Positions 9,503-18,356 of a stretch of 64,000 nucleotides of DNA are shown here, piece by piece. A program made the translations under genes and the position numbers. The first letter of the stretch is position 1. Every line of letters begins with the position of its first letter. The notes under the pieces are model-generated. The model did not search any database. It was not told the DNA's origin and saw only the letters and a program-made list of their open reading frames with translations. This DNA comes from Methylomonas sp. 11b (GTDB lineage: Bacteria; Pseudomonadota; Gammaproteobacteria; Methylococcales; Methylomonadaceae), in the NCBI RefSeq assembly GCF_000515215.1, contig NZ_KI911557.1:3901741-3965740 (forward strand), written 5' to 3'.

Positions 9503-10336
9503 ATGAAGATCAACAAAAACCACGGCTATCCCGTTTTGGCCGTGCTGGTTATTGGCATGGGGATGGTATCTCCAAGCGCCGATGCCGCGATATTGAATGC
9601 GCCATCCGGTGGTACCTTTACGATGAACCTGGACCGCAATGCGCTGGCGCCTTACGCCGGGGGTTATTACTTGTCGACGTTTTGGAGTACTGCAACGTCC
9701 AATGCCGATAATCCGGTCAATACCGGCGACCATTTGCTTAGCCAACTCAACAACACCGAGATTTCCGGACTTAATCAGGTGTTCGAGTTGACGGCTATCG
9801 GTAACGATCCTAGTCCGCAAGCCAGTCAGCGTCATGTCAAAGCGACGTCAGCCGAGTTTGCCATCGATACCGGCACACTGGCCGGGGTGGCCGGGGCGCA
9901 AGTCGGTATGAGCGGCGTGCAGGGGTTTTATGCGCCGAACTGGCCGCCCGGCGGGGCCGGCTTGGTCAACGGCGATTTTTCGCTGCTATACGATGCCGGC
10001 CGGCAAACTTTGGGCCGCACCGGCTGGTACCTAGCCAATAACATTTATTTCACGATGGCGGTGTACGACTTAAACAACCTAAGCCTGAGCTTTACCAACG
10101 CCGAAAACTGGCAGTTTAGCGGCGATTTACTGATGTCGCCGGAAAACGCCGGCATGTTGCAAGGCGTGCAACTGGTCGATGTCGGCAGTTTCTGTTTGGG
10201 CACGGGTGCCTATGCCGGTTGCGGTCAGGTATCGGCGGTGCCGCTGCCCGCTGCGGTCTGGTTATTCGGTAGCGGCTTTTTGGGCTTTATCGGCATAGGC
10301 CGTAGGCCATATCTTTCAAGGAGTGTGACATTATGA
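9503..10336 (+). CDS. Secreted protein with VPLPA-like sorting tail
   Basis: I place the start at 9503, which gives a 277-residue protein with a clear signal peptide (MKINKNHGYPVLAVLVIGMG ... SADA-AILN). A frame extending up to 9434 only adds a non-signal leader. The mature part begins with a GGTFTMNLDRNALAPY segment that resembles the following protein. The tail is VPLPAAVWLFGSGFLGFIG then GRRPY. Its stop overlaps the next start by ATGA, so the two are likely translationally coupled. The function is unknown beyond probable surface or matrix export. Confidence 0.78.
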   Translation: MKINKNHGYPVLAVLVIGMGMVSPSADAAILNAPSGGTFTMNLDRNALAPYAGGYYLSTFWSTATSNADNPVNTGDHLLSQLNNTEISGLNQVFELTAIGNDPSPQASQRHVKATSAEFAIDTGTLAGVAGAQVGMSGVQGFYAPNWPPGGAGLVNGDFSLLYDAGRQTLGRTGWYLANNIYFTMAVYDLNNLSLSFTNAENWQFSGDLLMSPENAGMLQGVQLVDVGSFCLGTGAYAGCGQVSAVPLPAAVWLFGSGFLGFIGIGRRPYLSRSVTL

Positions 10337-11310
10337 AAATCAATAATCATCGATCATCCGGCAGGCTGTTGGCCGCGAAACTATTAAATTCCCTGGATTC
10401 GCCAATCCCGTGCAGGCTGGAATCCACTACAGTCGCTCAACCTCCGTCTGCGCCGGAACGACGCTATTTAGGAGCCGGGTTACTACTGGCGGTTTGCGGT
10501 ATTTTAATGTCCGGCCATGTCCACGCCGCGACAGTAAGCGGCGGTGCGCTGGTCCTTAACCTAAACCGCGATGTGCTAATCGCCAGCGTCGATGTGAATG
10601 ACTATCCGGACACACCCACCGCCGACTTTCCGATTTGCTGCCGGCCTTCTATTTATCTGGAAGAGTTTTACGACGCTTCGGCGGCATCAAAAACCTTTGT
10701 ACAGTTGCGGGACGGCAATGCTCCGGATTTATACGATCTGGTGTCCGATGAAATTCCGGCGACGGGGCTGCAATTTAGTGTCAACGGGTTGAGTCCGATA
10801 GTTAATCCGGGCGGGCGGCAGAACAGAAATACTAATTTCGCGTTCGAGCCCGGCAATTTATTCGGCACTGCCAGCGGTAGTATCGGTCTGGGCGGCGTCA
10901 TGCGGTTTAGAGTGGACGTCGAGCCACCAACCAATAGAGTGTTGTTGGGCGACATGACCTTGGAATACGATCCTGCTCTTGAAGCGGCTACGCCCGGGCG
11001 TTCCGGTTGGGTGATTACTAATCATATAGGTTTCGATGCGGGCGGTTTTGAGCTGTTTGATGTCACCACCGCAATAGTCGGGGATACTTTAAGTCTCAAC
11101 GGCAATCTGGGTTTAGGGTGGGGCTTCGATCATCTGGGCGCTCGCGACGCCCGTTTGCGCGATACCCGCATCGGCACCTTCAGCTTTCAAACCACGGTGG
11201 TGTCGGGAGAGCTGCCTGCGGCAGTACCGGTGCCGATGACGGTATGGCTGTTTGCCAGCGGCTTGGCTGGACTGGTTCTGAATGGCCGATCTAAAAGAGA
11301 GATCGTCTGA
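10333..11310 (+). CDS. Secreted protein with VPVP-type sorting tail and a repeat-extended leader
   Basis: The protein has 325 residues. It shares GGALVLNLNRDVLIAS with the preceding protein's N-terminal motif and ends VPVPMTVWLFASGLAGLVL then GRSKRE. The hydrophobic signal core (LGAGLLLAVCGILMSG, cleavage near HVHA-ATVS) begins only at about residue 46. The extra residues, about 20-44, are encoded by bases that look like the dispersed repeat seen between genes here (near 10395-10465). No in-frame ATG lies between the repeat and the signal core, so the long leader seems to be used. The gene overlaps its upstream neighbour by ATGA and its downstream neighbour by TGATG. Confidence 0.75.
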   Translation: MKINNHRSSGRLLAAKLLNSLDSPIPCRLESTTVAQPPSAPERRYLGAGLLLAVCGILMSGHVHAATVSGGALVLNLNRDVLIASVDVNDYPDTPTADFPICCRPSIYLEEFYDASAASKTFVQLRDGNAPDLYDLVSDEIPATGLQFSVNGLSPIVNPGGRQNRNTNFAFEPGNLFGTASGSIGLGGVMRFRVDVEPPTNRVLLGDMTLEYDPALEAATPGRSGWVITNHIGFDAGGFELFDVTTAIVGDTLSLNGNLGLGWGFDHLGARDARLRDTRIGTFSFQTTVVSGELPAAVPVPMTVWLFASGLAGLVLNGRSKREIV

Positions 11311-13100
11311 TGAAACAGGATGAAGTTGCAGGATTGACTCGGCCCCTAACTGCCGTTCGCCCAGAGCCTGGCGAATGGCGCACACCATTTTTCCGTAACG
11401 TCAGGCTGGTAAAAATCGCGGCAGGCTTAGGAGTCGGTTTGACATTGACGACAGCCGCGCAGGCAGGGCCTTCCCCGGTAATAAGCTTTGGACAGTATCG
11501 TAGTCATCAGGTCAATGTCGATGCCGGCGGCCAAAACATTGTCGGTGACAAAGGCAACGAACCGACGCTGGCCTTGAATCCGCTGAATCCCGCGAATATC
11601 GTTGTGGGCTGGCGTAGGTTCGATTCGCCGCCCACTGCTGTCAAACACGGCGGCTATGCCAATAGCTTCGACGGCGGCGTCAGTTGGGGTACCGGCATGC
11701 TGCCGGCCTTGCCGCTGCAAACCCGCACCGATCCGGTGTTGGAGGTTGATGGCCAGGGGAATTTTTATTACCAGTCCCTGGCGATATCGGATAGCACGTC
11801 GGTGTTTAAATCCAGCGACGGCGGCGTGACCTGGTCGGAGCCGGTGTATCAGTTTAAAGGCGACAAGAACTGGCTGGCCATCGATAAAACCGGGGGTCCC
11901 AGCGACGGGAATATTTACAGCACCTGGCGGCGGCCGGCCGATAGCAACCCCGATCCAAATTATGTGCCCAAGTATTTCAGCCGTTCCACGGATGGTGGGT
12001 TGAGTTACCAGGAGCCGGATGCGGCGTTGCCGGTGGCAAACTTCGGTTTCGGCCGGCTGGCCATCGGCCCGGACGGCGAGGTTTATTTATTTGGCGTCGA
12101 TGAAACGATTTTGTCCGTCAGTGCCTTGGGCATAGTGCGTAGCGGGCATTATTTCCTGAAATCGGTTGATGCCAAAGATCCTAATACCTCGCCCAGCTTT
12201 AGCGCGCAAAAAATCGATATGGGCGGCCACGGCATGATGTTCCTGTCGCCGAGTTTGCAGTTACCCAATCCGTTGGGCGGCGACGGTGATGTGCAAATCG
12301 CTGCCGATCAATCGGCCGGGCCGTTGCGCGGCAATATTTATTTGCTGGCACACGTCACGCCCTACGCTTGGCAAGCGGGCGACGATCCGCAGGATATACA
12401 TTTCGTGCGCAGCAGCGACGGCGGCGCCACTTGGTCGGCACCGGTACGTGTGAATGACGATCCACCCGGCGCCACGGCTTATCAATGGTTTGCTATGCTA
12501 GGCGTGGCGGCCAATTCCCGCATCGACGCGGTGTGGTACGACACCCGCAACGGCAGCGGCAGCGCGCCGTATCGCTATTCCCAGCTTTACTACGCCTACT
12601 CCTGGGATGGTGGCGCAACCTGGAGCAAAAACCAGGCGGTGACGCCCGTGTTCAATACGCATCTGCCGTATAACATCGTGAACGGCGAAGAGCGGCAAGG
12701 CGACAAAATGGGTGATTACACCCAGTTAGTCTCCGACGCCAACGGCGCACACATTGCCTACACCGCCACCTACCACGGCGAGCAGGATGTGTATTACTTG
12801 AACGTATTTCCGGATTGCAATAGCAACGGCAAGTCGGACGTGCTGGATATTCAAAACCGCGTTAGCGGCGATACCAACTTCAATCATCTACCGGATAGCT
12901 GCGAGAACATCGCAGTAAAAGGCGATCTGGACGGTGACCGCGATGTCGATCAATTGGATTTGAACGTGGTCGTTGCTGCCCGCAACAAACCGGCTTCCGG
13001 CGTAAACGATCCGCGCGATCTGGACAAAAACGGCGTGATCAATGCGTTGGATGTGCGCAAGCTGACTTTACTGTGTACGCGGTTACGCTGTGCTGTGTAA
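11310..13100 (+). CDS. Secreted sialidase-fold (BNR/Asp-box) protein with dockerin-like C-terminus
   Basis: The product has 596 residues. A signal-type segment lies at about 35-52 (AAGLGVGLTLTTAAQA). A beta-propeller body with at least four or five Asp boxes follows (SFDGGVSW, SSDGGVTW, STDGGLSY, SSDGGATW, SWDGGATW). The last ~80 residues contain calcium-loop repeats of dockerin type I: DLDGDRDVDQLDLNVVV and DLDKNGVINALDVRKL, with a weaker one before (DCNSNGKSDVLD). Asp-box propellers include sialidases and many non-enzymatic binding proteins. I do not see enough of the arginine triad to claim sialidase activity. The gene begins on the stop codon of the previous gene. The next gene encodes a cohesin-like protein, which suggests a possible binding pair. 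Confidence 0.8.
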   Translation: MKQDEVAGLTRPLTAVRPEPGEWRTPFFRNVRLVKIAAGLGVGLTLTTAAQAGPSPVISFGQYRSHQVNVDAGGQNIVGDKGNEPTLALNPLNPANIVVGWRRFDSPPTAVKHGGYANSFDGGVSWGTGMLPALPLQTRTDPVLEVDGQGNFYYQSLAISDSTSVFKSSDGGVTWSEPVYQFKGDKNWLAIDKTGGPSDGNIYSTWRRPADSNPDPNYVPKYFSRSTDGGLSYQEPDAALPVANFGFGRLAIGPDGEVYLFGVDETILSVSALGIVRSGHYFLKSVDAKDPNTSPSFSAQKIDMGGHGMMFLSPSLQLPNPLGGDGDVQIAADQSAGPLRGNIYLLAHVTPYAWQAGDDPQDIHFVRSSDGGATWSAPVRVNDDPPGATAYQWFAMLGVAANSRIDAVWYDTRNGSGSAPYRYSQLYYAYSWDGGATWSKNQAVTPVFNTHLPYNIVNGEERQGDKMGDYTQLVSDANGAHIAYTATYHGEQDVYYLNVFPDCNSNGKSDVLDIQNRVSGDTNFNHLPDSCENIAVKGDLDGDRDVDQLDLNVVVAARNKPASGVNDPRDLDKNGVINALDVRKLTLLCTRLRCAV

Positions 13101-13159
13101 CCAGACCGGCGCCAGTCGGCCCGCAATCGACACACCTGACCGGCTATATGAACCGAAAG

Positions 13160-13196
13160 TATCCCGTCATTCCCGCGCACGCGGGAATCCAGGATG
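13160..13196. repeat. Short palindromic dispersed repeat
   Basis: The palindrome CGTCATTCCCGCGCACGCGG with GAATCCAGG following is the common dispersed repeat type also seen in altered form near 8160 and 10390. It lies between the dockerin-like gene and the cohesin-like gene. Confidence 0.6.
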
Positions 13197-13217
13197 CCAA
13201 ATATAGGAATAACAACG

Positions 13218-13808
13218 ATGATGAAACAATTCAAAGCAGGCCTGGCCGGCATAGCTTTATACGCGGCCAGCGGTGTCGCCGATGCTGCCATTGATTTACA
13301 TTTCACGCCGCTTAGCCAAACCGCCGACGCCATTGAAATTGGCTTGAGCATTTCCGGCTTGGGCGACGCCGCGTTAGGAACGTATGACTTTAATATTCAG
13401 TTCGATCCGACGCATTTGGCGTTTGCCGGCGTGGCTTTCGGCGACCCGCTTCTGGGTGACGAGTTGGATGTGTTTGATTTGGGTGGAAACAGCGTTGCCG
13501 CCGATTTGCTGGCTCCGGGTATGGTGAACCTATTCGAGTCGTCCTTGGACAACGCGGCGGATTTGCAAACCCTGCAAGCCGATAGCTTTACATTGGCGAT
13601 CATCCGCTTCAATGTGCTGATCGGCGGTAGCAGTGAGCTTGATTTACTGATCAACAGTTTGGCGGATGCCAGCGGGGATGGCTTGTCGGTAAACACCGCG
13701 CCGTTTAACGTCAACACTGCCGCCGCCGTGCCCTTGCCGGGGATGTTTTGGCCGATGGTTGGTGGGTTTTGGGTGGTGTTTAAGCGGCGTAGGGTTAAGT
13801 CAATGTAG
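13218..13808 (+). CDS. Secreted cohesin-like domain protein with VPLPG tail
   Basis: From the ATG at 13218 (AGGAA upstream) the protein is 196 residues. A signal peptide ends at GVADA-AIDL. The body has the cohesin-type pattern: LGTYDFNIQFDPTHLAFAGV, then LQADSFTLAIIRFNVL, then LDLLINSLADASGDGL. The tail VPLPGMFWPMVGGFWVVFKRR is a weakened version of the sorting signal in the three genes upstream. Cohesin modules bind dockerins in cellulosomes, but the fold also occurs widely without a known partner. Here the upstream neighbour has a dockerin-like C-terminus, so a pair is plausible but not proven. Confidence 0.72.
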   Translation: MMKQFKAGLAGIALYAASGVADAAIDLHFTPLSQTADAIEIGLSISGLGDAALGTYDFNIQFDPTHLAFAGVAFGDPLLGDELDVFDLGGNSVAADLLAPGMVNLFESSLDNAADLQTLQADSFTLAIIRFNVLIGGSSELDLLINSLADASGDGLSVNTAPFNVNTAAAVPLPGMFWPMVGGFWVVFKRRRVKSM

Positions 13809-13945
13809 CCTGGATGAAGCAAAGCGTAATCCAGGGGCAACTTTGGGAATAATCCGAGTTACATTGTTCTTCTTCCTGGCAAGTTGCTAAGCATGTGTTT
13901 GGGTGATATACGGAAACTTTATAATCACTTGTTAGGGTTCTCACT

Positions 13946-14443
13946 ATGCCCATGACCAACGACGAGTTTCAACTCTTTGTTGAAACTGCCAATGCTGAAC
14001 TCCGAAATAAACAAACGATATTGGCCGATGATTATGGTCTCGGAAGTGCCGGACGTTGGTGGTTCGAGCAAACGACGGGAAATCTTCAGTTTTTTGATGC
14101 CGCAGACAATTTATCCGTTGAAACGGATGTGATTGATATTGGCAGTTATTCACCCAAGTCCAATTCGTGGAAATGGGCGTGGGGTAATGATTCAGTATTG
14201 CCGTGGCTACGGCAAAGAGCAGAAAAACTCAAAGAGCTTGAAGCCATCACAGGCATAGAGATCTTCGGGTATGAAAATGCTTTCACGGTCGAAGATGAGT
14301 CAATGGCTTGGGAATTAACTGCTATGTGCCTAAAGCATCTCGGAGCCGTAGGTTGCTACAGATGTCCGTCGTCTAAACCCGGTGGGCCAACTACGTTCCT
14401 TGCCATCATGTCAATCAAGAGGTGCGGCAAAAATGCACCCTAA
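13946..14443 (+). CDS. DUF6882-like protein
   Basis: The protein is 165 residues, predicted cytosolic. Motifs such as AGRWWFEQTTGNLQFFDA, IGSYSPKSNSWKWAWGNDS and YENAFTVEDESMAWELTAM match the small DUF6882 group (named from memory), which has no assigned reaction. The last ~25 residues look less conserved and may run into non-native sequence, because the reading frame continues into a Cys/Pro-rich tail. There are no obvious operon partners. Confidence 0.6.
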   Translation: MPMTNDEFQLFVETANAELRNKQTILADDYGLGSAGRWWFEQTTGNLQFFDAADNLSVETDVIDIGSYSPKSNSWKWAWGNDSVLPWLRQRAEKLKELEAITGIEIFGYENAFTVEDESMAWELTAMCLKHLGAVGCYRCPSSKPGGPTTFLAIMSIKRCGKNAP

Positions 14444-14646
14444 CCCAGCGCTCAACCTCACTCCCTTTGGTCGCAGCACGCTACGGGATAAAGCCAAGTA
14501 GGTCAAGGTGCGCGTTAGCGTTCCCCGTCATATCCAAAAGCTAGTATTGAAATGTCACATAACCGCTTACGCGGCAATGTGACCTACGGCTGCGATTCGC
14601 ACGAAAGGCGAAAGCCGTATTCCCCATTGGCATCAAGTGCGACATT
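14444..14646. other. Intergenic stretch, no supported gene
   Basis: About 200 bp. It holds repeat-like pieces (GTAGGTCAAGGTGCGCGTTA, CGGCAATGTGACCTACGGC) that resemble degraded dispersed repeats. I see no coding frame and no terminator. Confidence 0.4.
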
Positions 14647-14940
14647 TTGTTCCGGGAGGTTCAAATCAGTTTCAGACGGCTATTGCACCTGGCGGGTGCC
14701 ATTCTCTCGGTCGCTTTGGGCGTCGGCTTGTGGAAGCAGTGGACATTAATCTGCAACGAAGCTTGTGCGCCGGGGCGGGCGTTAATGATGATTTTCCTGA
14801 GCTTTTTGCTGCCGGCCGCGGCGTATTCGACGCTGTTGGTATGGACTGCTGCACGTCCCAGGCCCGTTGCCCGAGTTATCTCCGCTGCTTTGACTTTAGC
14901 TAGTCTGATGGCAGCGATTTGGCTAAGTTTCTTTGAGTGA
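14647..14940 (+). CDS. Small membrane protein, function unknown
   Basis: The frame encodes up to 97 residues with three hydrophobic segments (LLHLAGAILSVALGVGLW, MMIFLSFLLPAAAYSTLLVW, VISAALTLASLMAAIWLSFF). The start is unclear. The frame opens at a TTG, and a GGGAGG sequence at 14654 has no standard start codon at the right distance. It converges on ubiH with 17 bp between stops. The hydrophobic pattern supports a real small membrane protein, but this is not certain. Confidence 0.45.
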   Translation: MFREVQISFRRLLHLAGAILSVALGVGLWKQWTLICNEACAPGRALMMIFLSFLLPAAAYSTLLVWTAARPRPVARVISAALTLASLMAAIWLSFFE

Positions 14941-14957
14941 GGCGGCGCGATTTGGAT

Positions 14958-16172
14958 TTATTTGCGTTCGCCGATCTTAGGCAAGCGACCCGCCAAACCC
15001 ATCGCATGCCGCGTCAGCAGTTGCTTGGCGAAGGGCAGGTGGTCCAGCATGGTCAATCCAGCGTTGCGGACAGCGGCTAGCGGCAGATTGTCGTTGGAGA
15101 ACAGCTTCACCACACTGTTGGTAAAGCCTATGGTTTTGCCGTGATCTTGTTGACGTTGCCGGCTGTAGTTTTTCAGCAGGCGGGCATCGCCCAAATCGCC
15201 ATGGCGTTCGTGTTGGTCTATCAGCATTTCGGCCAGTAAGGCCACATCGCGTATCCCTAAATTAAAACCTTGGCCGGCGACCGGATGCAGTTGATGCACG
15301 GCGTTGCCGATGATGACGGTGCGGCCAGAGACCATACTTTCGGCGCGGATCAGGCTTAACGGAAAGGCGCGGCGCGGCGCGGCCAGTTTTAATTCGCCTA
15401 AGCGGTAACCGAAGCAGTTTTGCAGTTCGGCGAGAAATTCGCGGTCGCTGACGTTAATCAGGGTTTCCGCTTGTTCGTGCGTGCGCGTCCAGACCACCGC
15501 CGATTGTTTGCCGGCCACCGGTAGCAAGGCCAACGGGCCGAATTCGGTGAAGCGTTCGAAGGCGATATTGCGATGTGGTAGCGCCGATTGTACGGTGGTG
15601 ACCAAGGCGGTTTGGCCGTAGTCGGTGACTTGCTGCGGAATTTCCAACAATTTACGCACGGTGGAATTGCCGCCGTCCGCGCCGACCAGTAACTGGGCGT
15701 TGACGTTTAACGAGCTGCCGTCGTGCTGTTTCAAACTGACGTTCACCGCATCCCGGCCGGACATTAAGCCGGCAACCCGGGTTTGATACAGGCAAACCGT
15801 GTCGGTTTTTTCGACCAGATCGGCCATATGCTGTTCGATGTCGCGGGCGACGATGACGTAACCCAACGCTTCGACACCTTGATCTTCCGCTGCCAAGCGG
15901 GTCTTGCCGAAATGACCGCGATCCGAGACGTGGATGTGTTTGATGGCGGTGGCTTTATCGGCGACGCCGCGCCAGGCGCCCAAGTCATTCAGCAGTTCCA
16001 CGGTGCCGGCCGCCAAGGCCAACGCGCGGTCGCCGGCTGGCGAGTTGCGCAGTTGCTCGCGGCTATTGGCTTCGACCAAGGCTATCTTTAAGCCACTGTT
16101 TTTCAGTGCCAGGGCCAGACAGTTGCCGGCTAGGCCGGCACCAACGATGATCAGGTCGAAATCGGTTTGCAT
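14958..16172 (-). CDS. ubiH: UbiH/UbiF-family FAD-dependent ubiquinone hydroxylase
   Basis: The protein is 404 residues, the usual length for the family. FAD-binding motifs are present: the N-terminal dinucleotide fold LIIVGAGLAGNCLALAL, the middle LLVGADGGNSTVRK, and the C-terminal GNAVHQLHPVAGQGFNLG. These are flavin monooxygenases of ubiquinone ring hydroxylation at the membrane. The position directly after pepP matches the conserved ygfB-pepP-ubiH order, which favours UbiH (C4/C1-type hydroxylation) over UbiF or UbiI. The exact ring position cannot be read from sequence. Confidence 0.88.
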   Translation of the reverse strand: MQTDFDLIIVGAGLAGNCLALALKNSGLKIALVEANSREQLRNSPAGDRALALAAGTVELLNDLGAWRGVADKATAIKHIHVSDRGHFGKTRLAAEDQGVEALGYVIVARDIEQHMADLVEKTDTVCLYQTRVAGLMSGRDAVNVSLKQHDGSSLNVNAQLLVGADGGNSTVRKLLEIPQQVTDYGQTALVTTVQSALPHRNIAFERFTEFGPLALLPVAGKQSAVVWTRTHEQAETLINVSDREFLAELQNCFGYRLGELKLAAPRRAFPLSLIRAESMVSGRTVIIGNAVHQLHPVAGQGFNLGIRDVALLAEMLIDQHERHGDLGDARLLKNYSRQRQQDHGKTIGFTNSVVKLFSNDNLPLAAVRNAGLTMLDHLPFAKQLLTRHAMGLAGRLPKIGERK

Positions 16173-16175
16173 TGC

Positions 16176-17483
16176 TTAGCCCGCCATAATGGCTTCGATG
16201 TCGGCAACGGTTTTGGGCACGCCATGAGTGAGAATTTCATGACCGTTTTTAGTCACCAAGACATCGTCTTCGATGCGAATGCCGATGCCGCGCCATTGTT
16301 TGTCCACCGTTTCGCAGTCGGCCGGCACGTAAAGGCCGGGTTCCACGGTTAACACCATGCCGGGTTCCAACAAGCGCCATTCGTCTTTGATTTTGTAATC
16401 GCCGACGTCATGCACATCCATGCCCAGCCAGTGGCCGATGCGGTGCATGTAAAACTGTTTGTATTTTTCGTCCTTGATCAGTTTTTTGGGTTTGCCTTTT
16501 AACAATCCCAGCTCGATCAAGCCCTTGGTCAGCGTTTCTACTGAGGCGTCGTGGGCTTTGTTCCAGGGATTGCCGGGTTTGATTTCGGCCAACGCAGCGG
16601 CTTGGGCATCCAGCACCAATTGGTACAACAACCTTTGCGGCTCACTGAATTTGCCGGACACGGGGAAGGTGCGGGTGATGTCGGCGGCGTAATGGTCGCA
16701 TTCTACGCCGGCGTCGATCAGCAGCAAATCGCCTTTGTTGAGTTTGTCCTTGTTTTCCACATAATGCAGCGTGCAGGCGTTTTTGCCGCCGGCGACGATG
16801 GACGGATAAGCCACCGCGCGCAGGCCGTCCTGAATAAATTCGTGGATCAGCTCGGCTTCGATTTGATACTCGTACAAGCCGGGTTTGCAGGCTTGCATGG
16901 CGCGAATATGCGCCTTGGCCGATACTTCGCCGGCTCTGCGCATCAATTTCAGTTCTTCCGTGCTTTTGAACAAGCGCATTTCGTGGACGATGTGCTCCAA
17001 CGACACCAATTCGCCCGGCGCGGTGACGCCGGTACGCGACTGCTTGCGGATGTGGTTGATCCACTCCAACAGTTTGTGGTCCAAATCACTGTCCTTGCCC
17101 ATCGGGTAGAACACCTTGCTTTTGTTTTCCAGCATGCCGGGCAGGATGTCGTCCAGATCGTCGATCGGGAAGGAGTCGTCGGCTTCGTAGTGTTTGGTGG
17201 CACCTTCCAGGCCGGCGTGGGCGCCTTCCCACTGCGCTTTTTTCTCGTCGAACTCGCGGCAGAACAGAATGTATTCGCCTTGTTCGCGACCGGGGATGAA
17301 TACGGCCATCGATTCGGCTTCGTTAAAGCCGGTTAAGTAATAAAAGTCGCTGTCTTGGCGGAACGGGTAGTGCACGTCGCGATTGCGGGTGCGCTGCGGC
17401 GCGCTGGCAATGATGGCGATATTGCCTTTGCCGATTTGCTTCATCAGGCTCGCGCGGCGTTTTTTGAATTCGCTTTGTTTCAT
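16176..17483 (-). CDS. pepP: Xaa-Pro aminopeptidase
   Basis: The 435-residue protein has an N-terminal aminopeptidase P domain (RRASLMKQIGKGNIAIIAS, YLTGFNEAES) and a C-terminal pita-bread metallopeptidase domain. The five metal ligands are visible: Asp in LLIDAGVECD, Asp in AADITRTFP, His in RIGHWLGMDVHD, Glu in LTVEPGLYV and Glu in GIRIEDDVLVT. The enzyme removes the N-terminal residue before proline in the cytosol and uses manganese. It is followed after three bases by ubiH and preceded by the ygfB-like gene. Confidence 0.93.
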   Translation of the reverse strand: MKQSEFKKRRASLMKQIGKGNIAIIASAPQRTRNRDVHYPFRQDSDFYYLTGFNEAESMAVFIPGREQGEYILFCREFDEKKAQWEGAHAGLEGATKHYEADDSFPIDDLDDILPGMLENKSKVFYPMGKDSDLDHKLLEWINHIRKQSRTGVTAPGELVSLEHIVHEMRLFKSTEELKLMRRAGEVSAKAHIRAMQACKPGLYEYQIEAELIHEFIQDGLRAVAYPSIVAGGKNACTLHYVENKDKLNKGDLLLIDAGVECDHYAADITRTFPVSGKFSEPQRLLYQLVLDAQAAALAEIKPGNPWNKAHDASVETLTKGLIELGLLKGKPKKLIKDEKYKQFYMHRIGHWLGMDVHDVGDYKIKDEWRLLEPGMVLTVEPGLYVPADCETVDKQWRGIGIRIEDDVLVTKNGHEILTHGVPKTVADIEAIMAG

Positions 17484-17498
17484 GGTCGATCTACCTGA

Positions 17499-18026
17499 TT
17501 AATGCGTTTGCGAATGGCCGAGTTCGGCAAATTGATCGCGGACGGTAAACACGGCGGCGCGCACATATTCGCGCAGTTCTACCAAGGCATTTTCGTCGTC
17601 CTCGTCGCCGACATCGGTGTCGATTTTGGTGAGCTCTATCATGTCGCGCATCACTTCGGCGGTATCGCCCGGCCAGTCGGCGCCGGTTTGTGCGTAACCC
17701 ACGCCAAACAAAAAGCCCTGGCACCAACAGCGCAGCGCTTCCACTTGTTCGTCCAGCGGATCGTCGTCTTCTGGCATCAGCAAGTCGAAGGCAAAATCCT
17801 CATTCTGGTTTTCCAGTAATACCCTGGTTTTTTCGAATACGCCATGCAGTAGCGCTTTGTCTTCGTCAATCAATTGTTGCTCGTCGTCGATCAGTTCGCG
17901 TAGCCAGTTTTCCGCGTCGGCGCGGATTTCGACGCAGAGCATGCCGGTGGCGATACCGTGCGCCTCGGCAGCGCCGATATCGGCGTCTTGTTGCTCTAAA
18001 ATTGCTTCAACCGAACGGTAGGTCAT
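17499..18026 (-). CDS. ygfB: YgfB/UPF0149 family protein
   Basis: The product has 175 residues and the acidic, helical character of the UPF0149 family. Motifs include AAEAHGIATGMLCV near the start and CQGFLFGVGYAQTGADWP in the second half, and the protein ends FAELGHSQTH. It lies 15 bp upstream of pepP and divergent from zapB, the order known from many gammaproteobacteria. The molecular role of the family is poorly defined; in Pseudomonas YgfB has been linked to transcriptional control of antibiotic tolerance genes. Confidence 0.85.
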   Translation of the reverse strand: MTYRSVEAILEQQDADIGAAEAHGIATGMLCVEIRADAENWLRELIDDEQQLIDEDKALLHGVFEKTRVLLENQNEDFAFDLLMPEDDDPLDEQVEALRCWCQGFLFGVGYAQTGADWPGDTAEVMRDMIELTKIDTDVGDEDDENALVELREYVRAAVFTVRDQFAELGHSQTH

Positions 18027-18128
18027 CTGGGCTGTGTTTCCTATTAAAGCTGTTTAATAACATGGCTTATGCTAACATTCTTAGTCATCTACGATGATTA
18101 TAACGTCATATCGGCCCATACTCTTGCT

Positions 18129-18356
18129 ATGTCTGAAACAGAAAAAGATCCGTCAACCGAACTCGAAGCATTGGAAGCGAAACTGGATACGCTCATTGCC
18201 CAGTTCAATCAAGTCAAAAGCGAGAACAAGTCCTTGAAAGTTAAGCAGGATGCCTTGGTTAAAGAAAAAGCCAAATTGCTGGAAAAAACTACGTTGGCTA
18301 AAACCCGAGTGGAAGCGATGATTGCCCGTTTGAAAGCCATGGAGCACGATTCGTGA
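18129..18356 (+). CDS. ZapB-like / TIGR02449 coiled-coil protein
   Basis: From ATG 18129 the protein is 75 residues and almost wholly coiled coil (ELEALEAKLDTLIAQFNQVK, then a Lys-rich heptad run). A longer frame from 18069 adds a hydrophobic, unlikely leader. It overlaps zapA by a few bases and thus forms a coupled pair. Small coiled-coil proteins in this position are annotated as ZapB-like or TIGR02449 and are thought to act at the division ring with ZapA; that role is inference here. Confidence 0.78.
   Translation: MSETEKDPSTELEALEAKLDTLIAQFNQVKSENKSLKVKQDALVKEKAKLLEKTTLAKTRVEAMIARLKAMEHDS

Noticed and set aside
11310..13100. Calling the Asp-box protein a true sialidase
   Set aside because: Asp boxes alone define the fold; the catalytic Arg, Tyr and Asp set of sialidases was not convincingly found.
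16551..17336. 261-residue plus-strand frame opposite pepP
   Set aside because: Antisense shadow of pepP, which has all five metal ligands.
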